NCBI GenBank assembly: GCA_905221295.1
Contig: CAJNCP010000002.1
Span: forward strand, 62,001-126,000
Direction of reading: 5' to 3'
Length of the DNA stretch: 64,000 nt
From: a bacterium
GTDB taxonomy: Bacteria; Bacillota; Bacilli; Lactobacillales; Streptococcaceae
Shown here piece after piece: positions 9,967-17,859 of the stretch. The stretch's first letter is position 1. Every line of letters begins with the position of its first letter. Position numbers and translations under genes: made by a program. Below the pieces are notes generated by a model that was not told where the DNA came from, searched no databases, and worked only from the letters and a program-made list of their open reading frames with translations.

Positions 9967-10102
9967 GTAGTCGATATGTTCCCGTCTACCGATAGCCCCA
10001 AAAACGCAGTGGATATGTTCCCGAGAACGGACATACTCAAATGACATTCATTCTGTCCTCTCGAGCCACGTGGAGTGTGTAGTGTTGCTGGTTCGATCTT
10101 AG
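9967..10102 (+). pseudogene. Broken 3' ends of a second rum-type methyltransferase gene
   Basis: Frame from 9967 reads VVDMFPSTDSPK then NAVDMFPRTD, two successive versions of the conserved VDxFPxT segment found just before the end of rlmCD ([16 protein letters not shown]). At 10067, in another frame, HVECVVLLVRS and a TAG complete the family C-terminus. Between FPRTD (ends 10032) and HVEC (starts 10067) lie 34 extra bases that break the frame. The fragments differ from the intact rlmCD 3' end, so they come from another rum gene. The rest of that gene is absent, as expected after integration and loss of an element. Confidence 0.7.
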
Positions 10103-10196
10103 TCAGTCAATAAAACGATATGTTTTTAAAAAATTATAATTTCGAAACATGAATAAACTTGTTTAAACTTTATATATCTTTAGAAAGTGTGAAAGA

Positions 10197-10805
10197 TTGG
10201 ACGAACAAATTTTTTTGATGGGTGGAAATCCGCCGATAAAGAACCATACGATTGTTAATAAAATTGTGTCATCAAGGAAGATTGGAAGAATTGTTATTTT
10301 TACAGTTTTTCGAGATAATTGGCAACCCTATATGAAAAAGTACACGGAAGTTTTCCAAAGTCAATTTCCTAATCTAAACACTGATTACTTACTTTTGGAC
10401 ACTGAGCACATTGATTTTGATAGCTATTTAGATGTTGATCTAATCATCATCGGTGGTGGAAATACGGAAAAATATATAGCTACTTATGTCAATCAGCAGT
10501 TCAAAAATTATATCGATCGTATGCTGAATAAAGGGGCGAAAGTTATGGGATTTTCTGCAGGAGCCCTATTATTAGGAGAAAAAGTCTATGTCTCACCTAA
10601 TGATAATTCAGATCATCAGATAAAGATAAAAAATGGATTAGGAGTCTTTAGTCAGTTTTTAATTAGTGTCCATTATGATTCATGGAATGATAAAGCAAAT
10701 AAGGATAGAGCTGAAGAACTCGTTAATGTTCCCATAATTCCACTAAATGATCATTCATGTCTTGTATTAGATAAACTTGGAAACATTATTGAGAAAATTG
10801 ACTAG
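10197..10805 (+). CDS. Peptidase S51 family protein, copy 1
   Basis: A 202-residue type-1 glutamine-amidotransferase-fold protein of peptidase family S51 (peptidase E / cyanophycinase-like). The nucleophile elbow is MGFSAGALLLGE with Ser120, and GGGNT at residues 86-90 is the usual glycine-rich strand end. The start is TTG 10197, the same codon used by copy 2 at 14555 and behind the same leader (AAACTTGTTTAAACTTTAT). The two proteins differ at about 19 of 202 positions. Substrate and role are unknown; family members cut Asp-Xaa dipeptides or act as amidohydrolases. Confidence 0.85.
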   Translation: MDEQIFLMGGNPPIKNHTIVNKIVSSRKIGRIVIFTVFRDNWQPYMKKYTEVFQSQFPNLNTDYLLLDTEHIDFDSYLDVDLIIIGGGNTEKYIATYVNQQFKNYIDRMLNKGAKVMGFSAGALLLGEKVYVSPNDNSDHQIKIKNGLGVFSQFLISVHYDSWNDKANKDRAEELVNVPIIPLNDHSCLVLDKLGNIIEKID

Positions 10806-10860
10806 TTTTAATCATGCGAATCTGAATCTACGAAACTAAAGTATTGACGAAATGAATAAT

Positions 10861-10888
10861 GAAAAGCCTTGATTGTAAGGCTTTTTTG
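10861..10888 (+). terminator. Terminator after S51 copy 1
   Basis: AAAAGCCTT / AAGGCTTTT with a 6-base loop and a T run. Confidence 0.75.
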
Positions 10889-10984
10889 TGTTTTTATGAT
10901 AGAATATAGGTAGTTATAATCGAGATCAACTAAGAAGCAGTAAAAAAATATTATACGTAGAATAATCAAGATTAGGAAGATAAA

Positions 10985-11728
10985 ATGACAGAAATTGACA
11001 AAAAGAATTTAAAAAATTATCTTTATTGTACATTTGGAATTACTTATATAGCTTGGGTGCTTCTTGCCATATTTACACAATCTTATATTTTGGGATTAGA
11101 GACATTTATAGGAAGAATATTACATATAGTTGGTGCACTTGGGCCAGCTATTGCAAGTGGCTTTTATTTAAAAAGTAATAATATAAAATTTAAACATTTT
11201 TTATTTAATAAGATAGAAAATAGTAGTATTTATTTCATTTATCATATGTTAGCAATTTTGATACTATTTTCTGTATCTTCCTTAGAATTAAACGGAGTAT
11301 CAATTTATCTGATGCCATTATTCTTTATACAACTAATTTTTTTTGGTGGTGGACATGAAGAATTAGGATGGAGAGGAATATTACAACCATTACTTGATAA
11401 AAAATATACTTATTGGCAATCTAATTTGATTGTAGGATCAATTTGGGGAATATGGCATATGCCTTTATGGTTTATAGTTGGAGAAAGTCATCAAGGATTT
11501 CCTTTTATTTTATTTTTTATATATACATTATTTTTAAGTTTTGTTTTAGGGCTTCTTTACCGTCAAACGAAATCTGTGGGATACTGTGTATTATTTCATG
11601 CATTCGCAAATTTGTTAAATCTCTATTTTGTGTTAAAAATTAATCCTATTTTTATTATCATTTTTATTGGTTATTTGATTTATACTATATTGGCGAGTAA
11701 TAGAATTAGTAAGGAAACAACATTTTAA
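10985..11728 (+). CDS. CPBP-family intramembrane glutamic protease
   Basis: A 247-residue polytopic membrane protein with about seven hydrophobic segments. The CAAX-protease/bacteriocin-processing motifs are complete: EELGWR (E135, E136, R140), a second-motif WGIWHMPLW (H168) and HAFANL (H215). Such proteins process prenylated or signal peptides, or give self-immunity to bacteriocins. No bacteriocin gene is visible next to it. The coding sequence is much richer in A+T than the flanking housekeeping genes, which suggests recent transfer. Confidence 0.88.
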   Translation: MTEIDKKNLKNYLYCTFGITYIAWVLLAIFTQSYILGLETFIGRILHIVGALGPAIASGFYLKSNNIKFKHFLFNKIENSSIYFIYHMLAILILFSVSSLELNGVSIYLMPLFFIQLIFFGGGHEELGWRGILQPLLDKKYTYWQSNLIVGSIWGIWHMPLWFIVGESHQGFPFILFFIYTLFLSFVLGLLYRQTKSVGYCVLFHAFANLLNLYFVLKINPIFIIIFIGYLIYTILASNRISKETTF

Positions 11729-11813
11729 AATTTAGATCAGGATATCCATTATTGAAAGTAACGTGTGGTCATTCTAGATAATCAATGTTAGAGACTGTTC
11801 TATTTGATGAGAC

Positions 11814-11834
11814 ATCACTGCTTGTACGAGCTGA
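11814..11834 (+). repeat. Left flank repeat, copy 2
   Basis: Same 21 bases as 8534-8554, same orientation. Here it is 971 bases from the right flank repeat, with the hydrolase gene and the truncated glycohydrolase in between. Confidence 0.8.
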
Positions 11835-11882
11835 TTAAACAAGGGTGTAGCTAGTGAAAGTTCTACAGTAAGGAGTTTAAAC

Positions 11883-12689
11883 ATGAAATTCCATGAATTT
11901 GGTGATAAGAATTTGCTTCCTATTTTACTGATACATGGTGGTGGAAGTTCTTGGTGGAATTATCTTCGTCAAGCACGAATCTTGTCAGAAGAATACCGTA
12001 TTATTCTACCCACTTTGAATGGCCACGGCGAGGAATATCAAGTTGATTATGTTTCTACTGAAGATTCTGCTTTGGAGATTCTAGACTATATCAAAGCAAA
12101 CTGTGGTGGGAGATTGTTTGCAATCGGTGGTGTTTCACTTGGTGGTCAAATTGCCATGGAGCTTTTGTCTTTAGACAGTGAAATTGCAGAGAAGGCTATC
12201 ATAGATGGAAGCCTCTGTATTCCTCAACCAAGGTTAGCTAAAATCAGCATCTTTCTAGTGTCTCTATTTGGTAAACTGATGTTCAATAAATTCTCTTGCA
12301 AACTTCAGTTAAGCATGATGAACAAACTCTATCCTAAACTGGCTTATCCAGAGGAAATAAAAGCTTATTATTTGGAGGATTTGCCAAGGACCCCTGTCAA
12401 AACATTGGTGGCCATTTACAAAAACTATATGGGATGTTACAAGCTGAAAGATATGATTTCTGCTAGCAAGGCTCAGGTTCTGTATATCTATGGTGAAAAA
12501 GAATTGAACTGTGTGAAAGAATCAGCGAAATTATTTCATCAGCTACATTCAAATACAATTTTGTATGAAGCAAAGGGCTATAACCACGGTTATTTATCAG
12601 CTTACCTGCCTTATGAGTGGATTGATTTGGTGGTGCCATTTTTAAAGAGTGACTCATTAGAAATGTGTAACGAATCTGATATGCCATAA
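11883..12689 (+). CDS. Alpha/beta hydrolase
   Basis: A 268-residue cytoplasmic alpha/beta hydrolase. The oxyanion loop LLIHGGGSSWW (residues 15-25), the nucleophile elbow GGVSLGGQ (Ser85) and a late YNHGYL histidine are present. AAGGAG precedes ATG 11883. It ends 11 bases before the truncated glycohydrolase. Substrate unknown. It lies inside the segment bounded by the two flank repeats and may be cassette cargo. Confidence 0.85.
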   Translation: MKFHEFGDKNLLPILLIHGGGSSWWNYLRQARILSEEYRIILPTLNGHGEEYQVDYVSTEDSALEILDYIKANCGGRLFAIGGVSLGGQIAMELLSLDSEIAEKAIIDGSLCIPQPRLAKISIFLVSLFGKLMFNKFSCKLQLSMMNKLYPKLAYPEEIKAYYLEDLPRTPVKTLVAIYKNYMGCYKLKDMISASKAQVLYIYGEKELNCVKESAKLFHQLHSNTILYEAKGYNHGYLSAYLPYEWIDLVVPFLKSDSLEMCNESDMP

Positions 12690-12700
12690 GGAGGAAACGG

Positions 12701-12829
12701 ATGCTAGGAGCAATAGTTGGAGACATTGTAGGTTCAGTTTACGAATGGAACAATATCAAAACGAAGGATTTTTCTTTATTTCGTGAGGATTGTCTTTTCA
12801 CTGATGATACGGTAAGTCCGAACCGCTGA
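12701..12829 (+). pseudogene. Truncated copy of the ADP-ribosylglycohydrolase gene
   Basis: The first 109 bases match the intact gene at 13592-13700 with 4 differences, including an upstream AAGGAGGAA-type ribosome site. After FTDDTV the frame runs into the right flank repeat (12806-12834), adds SPNR and stops at 12827-12829. The copy lacks the C-terminal GGDSDT motif and cannot be active. The break falls where GATACGGTA of the repeat resembles the gene's own GATGATACTGTC. Confidence 0.85.
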
Positions 12830-12834
12830 GTGTG
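12806..12834 (+). repeat. Right flank repeat, copy 2
   Basis: 28 of 29 bases identical to 8666-8694. It overlaps the breakpoint of the truncated glycohydrolase copy. Confidence 0.8.
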
Positions 12835-12933
12835 TGAGTTTGTTAGTGAAACGTTGCTAATCCTCAAAATAAAGAAGCCAAAATTCCATTATTTTGAGAT
12901 GAAAACCTAAACTGTTTTTAAGGAGGTGTTATA

Positions 12934-13551
12934 TTGATAGAGAGTAGACCTGGGTTTGATAAAATCACATCCTTTGATGAATTTAATAAATACTATTGGT
13001 ATCGTGATGAACTTTTACAGATATGCAAGTCATTAGGGCTTGAAAATAGAGGTACAAAACAAGAACTCAATGATATTATTGAGCAGTACTTTAAGGGGAA
13101 TTTGATTAAAAAATCATCAACAAAAAGAAATATGAAACGAGTAGAAGTCGTTACCTTAGATACGCCCTTACTTGAATGCGGATTCTCCTTTAACGCACAC
13201 TTTAGAGAATATTTCTCAACTTTAACAGGTGTTTCCCCCTTTAAATTTACTGCGGATATGGCCGCTGCTTGGAGAAAAGTAAAAAGAGAACATGATTTAA
13301 GTTTTACCATTCAAGATATGTTAAAAGTTTATTATGGAAATTCAGATTATGCCAAGTATGACCATTCGGTTTGTCAATGGAATCAGTTTTTAAAGGATTT
13401 CTGTGCAGACGAAAATAGTCGCAACTACTCTAATAAACTAAAAGTAGCTTCTATTCTTTGGAAAGAAGTTAGAAATTCAAGTAATGAAAAAATTTATTCA
13501 AAAAAACTTTTGACCGAATATGCTGATAAAGTAAAAGAGTATGGCAAGTAG
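12934..13551 (+). CDS. SAP-domain protein with DUF6434-like region
   Basis: A 205-residue protein. Residues about 15-50 (YYWYRDELLQICKSLGLEN then RGTKQELNDIIEQY) look like a SAP-type helix-extended-helix, a motif often used for nucleic-acid binding. The C-terminal half has the FNAHFREYF and AAAWRKVKRE pattern of small Firmicutes proteins with a SAP domain. The start is TTG 12934 behind a strong AAGGAGGTG. It sits between the truncated and the intact glycohydrolase genes. A cellular role is not known. Confidence 0.75.
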   Translation: MIESRPGFDKITSFDEFNKYYWYRDELLQICKSLGLENRGTKQELNDIIEQYFKGNLIKKSSTKRNMKRVEVVTLDTPLLECGFSFNAHFREYFSTLTGVSPFKFTADMAAAWRKVKREHDLSFTIQDMLKVYYGNSDYAKYDHSVCQWNQFLKDFCADENSRNYSNKLKVASILWKEVRNSSNEKIYSKKLLTEYADKVKEYGK

Positions 13552-13591
13552 AAATGTCAGTCTAAATTAATAGTTTGTAAGGAGGAATGCC

Positions 13592-14446
13592 ATGCTAGGA
13601 GCAATAGTTGGAGACATTGTAGGTTCAGTTTACGAATGGAACAATATTAAAACGAAGGATTTTCCTTTATTTCGTGAGGATTGTTTTTTCACGGATGATA
13701 CTGTCATAACCTGCGCTGTTGCTGAGGCTATTATGAAGGGTGGTCGAAAGGATGACTTTATTGATGCCATGAAAAAGTACGGCAAAATGTATCCCGATGC
13801 GGGCTACGGTGCTAGATTTAGTAGTTGGATCAATAGTGACAATCGTGAGCCTTATAATAGCTTTGGAAATGGATCTGCTATGCGTGTTTCTCCCTGTGCT
13901 TGGGTTATGGACTGTGGATTTTGTGCGAGAACTGGTATGATGTCATCAGCTAGAGAGCTTGCACGCCTTTCTGCAGAAGTCACCCATAATCATCCGGAAG
14001 GTATCAAAGGCGCTATGGCAACAACTGATGCTATCTTTCTGTGTCGTTATTACTTTGGAGGCCATTGCGGGGATTATGAGCAACCAATCAACAACAATCC
14101 TACAGAGTGCAAAAGACGGATCAAGGATTATATTGAGCAGGAGTACGGCTACAATCTATCTAAAACTTTAGATGAAATCCGTCCTAGATACTGTTTCAAT
14201 GAAACATGCCAGGAAACAGTTCCTCAGGCCATCATTGCATTTCTGGAAAGTACAGACTTCGAAGATGCTATAAGAAATGCCATCTCTCTTGGTGGTGATA
14301 GTGATACTCTGGCTGCAATCACAGGAAGTATAGCGGAGGCAGCGTATGGTATTCCTGATTGGATCAAGGAAAAGGCTTATTCCTATCTGGATGAGACGTT
14401 AATAGATGTTTTAAGAAGATGGAAAAATAATGTTGTAATAGAATAA
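13592..14446 (+). CDS. ADP-ribosylglycohydrolase family protein
   Basis: A 284-residue DraG/ARH-fold hydrolase that removes ADP-ribose from proteins or other acceptors. The dinuclear-metal motifs are complete: FTDDTV (residues 33-38) and GGDSDTLAAITGSIAEA (234-250). AAGGAGGAA precedes the start. No ADP-ribosyltransferase is visible in the window, so its partner is unknown. The gene is followed by the leader of the second S51 gene. Confidence 0.9.
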   Translation: MLGAIVGDIVGSVYEWNNIKTKDFPLFREDCFFTDDTVITCAVAEAIMKGGRKDDFIDAMKKYGKMYPDAGYGARFSSWINSDNREPYNSFGNGSAMRVSPCAWVMDCGFCARTGMMSSARELARLSAEVTHNHPEGIKGAMATTDAIFLCRYYFGGHCGDYEQPINNNPTECKRRIKDYIEQEYGYNLSKTLDEIRPRYCFNETCQETVPQAIIAFLESTDFEDAIRNAISLGGDSDTLAAITGSIAEAAYGIPDWIKEKAYSYLDETLIDVLRRWKNNVVIE

Positions 14447-14554
14447 TCAATGTTATTAAAAAGTAAATAGAGTAATTTGTTTTTGTAGAATTTATAATGA
14501 CAGAACGTGAATAAACTTGTTTAAACTTTATTTATCTTTAGAAAGTGTGATAAC

Positions 14555-15163
14555 TTGAAAGAACAAATTTTTTTGATGGGTGGCAATCCGCCGATAAAGA
14601 ACCATACGATTGTTAATAAAATAGTGTCATCAAGGAAAATCGAAAGAATTGTCATTTTTACAGTTTTTCGAGAAAATTGGGAACCGTATATGAAGAAGTA
14701 TACAGAAGTTTTCCAAAGTCATTTTTCTAACCTAAACACTGATCACTTACTCTTGGACACTGAGCAGATTGATTTTGATAGCTATCTAGATGCTGATCTA
14801 ATTATCATCGGTGGAGGAAATACTGAAAAGTATATATCAACTTATGTAAATCAGGAGTTCAAAAATTATATCGATCATATGCTGAATAAAGGTGCGATAG
14901 TTATGGGATTTTCTGCAGGAGCCCTATTATTAGGAGAAAAAGCCTATATTTCACCTAATGATAATCCAGATCATCAGATAAAGATAAAAAATGGATTAGG
15001 ACTCTTTAGTCAGTTTTTAATTAGTGTCCATTATGATTCCTGGAATGATAAAGCAAATAAGGATAGAGCTGAAGAACTTGTTGATGTTCCCATACTTCCA
15101 CTAAATGATCATTCCTGTCTTGTATTGGATAAACTTGGAAACATCATAGAGAAAATTGACTAG
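14555..15163 (+). CDS. Peptidase S51 family protein, copy 2
   Basis: A 202-residue paralogue of the protein at 10197, about 91 percent identical, with the same Ser120 elbow (MGFSAGALLLGE). It also starts with TTG. Similarity extends upstream (from 14508, matching 10150) and about 60 bases past the stop, so promoter region and gene were duplicated together. Both copies keep an open frame and the nucleophile, so both may be functional. Confidence 0.85.
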   Translation: MKEQIFLMGGNPPIKNHTIVNKIVSSRKIERIVIFTVFRENWEPYMKKYTEVFQSHFSNLNTDHLLLDTEQIDFDSYLDADLIIIGGGNTEKYISTYVNQEFKNYIDHMLNKGAIVMGFSAGALLLGEKAYISPNDNPDHQIKIKNGLGLFSQFLISVHYDSWNDKANKDRAEELVDVPILPLNDHSCLVLDKLGNIIEKID

Positions 15164-15269
15164 TTTTCATTGTCTAAATCTTGATCTAGGTAACTAAAGT
15201 GTAGACGAACTGGATAGGTTACTAGTAAAAACTGCAAAAATTGTTGTGAAATGAATCGGAGAGTGCTTG

Positions 15270-16087
15270 ATGGAGTTTATTAGTAAGATAGCCATAAATA
15301 AAGGCTGGTCAGATGATAAAAAATATTGTGTGACAGATCAAAGTCAGCAAAAATATTTCTTGCGTGTTTCTGATAAAGAGAAGTTAGATTCTAAAAAATT
15401 TGAATTTGATATAATGGAGAAAGTAGCTTTTCTTGGAGTTCCGATGTGTAAACCAATTAGCATTGAACTTTGTGATGACGAAGTACATTCTTTACACGAA
15501 TGGATAGACGGGAAAGATGCAAGAGAAGCCATTTTAACTGTTTCGAAAGAACAACAATACACTTACGGAGTAGAAGCAGGAAGTATACTTCGAAAAATTT
15601 ATTCACTCCCTGTTACAGAAGTTCGTGAAGATTGGGAATCCTTTTTTAATCGAAAAATTGATGATAAAATCTCCAAATACAAAGAATGTCCTGTCCAATA
15701 TGAAAGCGGTCATGTCTTTATTGATTTTTTGAATGAAAACCGTGAACTGCTAAAGAATAGACCCCAAGTTTTGCAACATGGTGATTATCATATTGGAAAT
15801 TTCATGATTGGAGAAGATCGAGAGATTTATGTGATTGACTTTGATCGTTTTGATGTTGGAGATCCTTGGGAGGAGTTCAATCGTATTGTGTGGTCAGCTC
15901 AAGTATCTCCCGCTTAAGTAACTTAATTGGAGCTCTTCCATGGGCTATTCCTTATGGAGAAGAAGAAGTATCAGTAATGCAAAATCAAGCAAAGGAAATT
16001 TTGGAATGGTATGATGATATGAAACAAATCATTCCTGGTTGGTATATGAACAAGAATAATACTGATAATTCCAGAAACAGCAAATAA
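15270..16087 (+). pseudogene. APH-type phosphotransferase with an internal deletion
   Basis: Residues up to about 215 give a normal aminoglycoside-phosphotransferase-fold kinase: catalytic HGDYHIGN, then VIDFDRFDVGDPWEEF for metal binding. The frame stops at 15917 just after IVWSAQVSP. The missing C-terminus, ALPWAIPYGEEEVSVMQ and EILEWYDDM, continues in another frame from about 15930 to 16087. The conserved stretch expected between the two is absent, so an internal deletion joined the pieces out of frame. The start is ATG 15270 behind GGAGAG (TTG 15267 is also open). The truncated protein keeps the active-site residues but lacks the C-terminal helices. Confidence 0.75.
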
Positions 16088-16109
16088 AAATAAGTTTGCT
16101 GTTTTTTCT
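16075..16109 (+). terminator. Terminator after the phosphotransferase
   Basis: AAACAGCAAA / TTTGCTGTTT with a 10-base loop and a T run. Confidence 0.75.
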
Positions 16110-16338
16110 TTATAAAAATAGGAGTAAGAGAAAATGAAGAATATCTTTCGGATAAATATAAAGATAGAGGATGAAACTAGTCTTAAGCACAGCTGATAAA
16201 ATGTTCTAAAAATGATATAATTATAAGAAAATATGATGGATAATTTAACGCTTAGATAGGCTAATGTTAGAGGAGCATTGAAGTCATTTATTTTAAATGT
16301 GTAAAAGATAGTTTAGTATTTTAAGGAGAAGGGCTATT

Positions 16339-16572
16339 ATGAAAATGGAAGTAGGGAAAACTTATCTTGTAAAAAAAGATATTTTTAGTTTTAAAAAGGG
16401 AGAACTTTGGTCATTAGTAGATATAGGGTATCAGATTTATTTTGGTGAACATAATTTTGTTTTTATCAATGCGGAGAAGCGGAAGGAGTTCGCGGTTTTA
16501 TGTGACAGCTCAGATGAAGATATGCAGATATATCATCAGTTGGAAGAATATTTCGAATCATACCAAAAATGA
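16339..16572 (+). CDS. Small hypothetical protein, 77 residues
   Basis: Opens with VGKTYLVKKDIFSFKKGELW, a pattern weakly like DUF3601-type small proteins, and ends in an acidic helix. AAGGAGAAGG stands before ATG 16339. No signal peptide. The 230 bases before it hold an extended -10-like TGATATAAT at 16213-16221 and nothing else clear. Function unknown. Confidence 0.6.
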   Translation: MKMEVGKTYLVKKDIFSFKKGELWSLVDIGYQIYFGEHNFVFINAEKRKEFAVLCDSSDEDMQIYHQLEEYFESYQK

Positions 16573-16754
16573 GAGAAGATTATTATCAAGAAAGGTGATA
16601 GAAAAAATAGTTTCCAAAAGGCAAGCTGCTTTATAAATATTCGAAAACATTACAGGTTGGAAACGGAATTTTACAAAGCGCCTTGCCTGAAATTCGTCTA
16701 AGCAATGATAGTGAAAAAATTTGCAGAAGAGTCAAGTGGTTCGTGGGAGGAGTG

Positions 16755-17723
16755 ATGGAGAAAATAAAATTAAGTCTTTTACAAAAATGGAAACTGCCTG
16801 AGCAGTATAACTTTGTGCATAGTTCAGCTCTACTTTCTGACGGTAGGGTGTTGATTCTGACAAGTGAAACAGATGATAGTGATAAATATTGTGTTCTTGT
16901 ATTGTCTTCTTCAGATATCAAAAAAATAGAGATTTGTAATTGTTCTGAAGATAGAAGAAATTACCCTGTACTTTTCCGTTTTGAAGACGGTTTTGGAATC
17001 ATAAAAAAAGGACAACAATGCGAATATTATACTGGTGATTTTTCCTCACCTGAACGATTATCCATAAAGAACGGTGATTCAGTTTTACAAAATATAGTGC
17101 CTAAAAAAGCTCAACAGAGATATTTTCAGGTTACATCGGACAGTTCGCTGATTCCGGTTTGCTTTGAAAATAACGTGTATTACGGAGATGCAAGATGTTT
17201 TGCTCTTTTGGAATTTGATATTACTAAAAAATATGCCGAATGGAAATCTTTTTCAAATATTGATAAAAAGGCATTCACACATCGTGATGACAGAAGAGAT
17301 GAGACACCAAAAATAGACAGTCTGAAAATAGCTAACCGAGAAATCTATGCTTTTCTTTCGGGAGAAAGTACAACATCGGTAAATAAATGGGGCATGGATT
17401 ACTATGCACTTGCCAAAATCTCTGCAGACGGAACAGTAGTTGAAAAGTTTTTAGAATCGGACAATTTGAAACAATCCAGTAAAAAAGGCGGTGTGAACGG
17501 AGTGTTCACCGATTCCGACTACGTAGTAATGACCCCTCTTTTTAAGACAGATGAGTGGAAGGGAAAGCAAAAACTTTTTTCACTTACTGTAAGAAAATAT
17601 TTTGATATCGGTCTTCCGAGAGGAATGAGCAAGCATAAGGTGCAAAATATCAGTGGAGATAGTTGCATTACTTCGCTTTATAACAGAGGGTTAAAAGAAG
17701 TTGCACTGTGCAAAATAGGATGA
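16755..17723 (+). CDS. Hypothetical protein, 322 residues
   Basis: I do not recognise the family. ATG 16755 follows GGGAGGAG and is preferred over a TTG at 16683 in the same frame. The sequence alternates short hydrophobic strands with turns (LSDGRVLILTS, CVLVLSS, YYALAKISADGTVVEKF), which suggests a beta-propeller-like or other all-beta fold. No signal peptide. The codons just upstream stay open back to about 16612, and may be the end of a lost longer protein. It lies in a run of unrelated small genes typical of horizontally acquired cargo. Confidence 0.7.
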   Translation: MEKIKLSLLQKWKLPEQYNFVHSSALLSDGRVLILTSETDDSDKYCVLVLSSSDIKKIEICNCSEDRRNYPVLFRFEDGFGIIKKGQQCEYYTGDFSSPERLSIKNGDSVLQNIVPKKAQQRYFQVTSDSSLIPVCFENNVYYGDARCFALLEFDITKKYAEWKSFSNIDKKAFTHRDDRRDETPKIDSLKIANREIYAFLSGESTTSVNKWGMDYYALAKISADGTVVEKFLESDNLKQSSKKGGVNGVFTDSDYVVMTPLFKTDEWKGKQKLFSLTVRKYFDIGLPRGMSKHKVQNISGDSCITSLYNRGLKEVALCKIG

Positions 17724-17859
17724 CAATAGTAAGATTTACGATGTTTTTACTTCGCGATAATCAGTTTGCTTTTAGATTCGTATTTGCTGAGATAAAAACG
17801 AATGCAATCATGTGACTGAAAAGATAACATAACAATAAAAATTTGAGGAGGAATGTAGG

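Noticed and set aside
12863-12898. Inverted repeat CTCAAAATAA / TTATTTTGAG as a terminator
   Set aside because: No T run follows on either strand close by and the loop is 16 bases. It may be chance in A+T-rich DNA.
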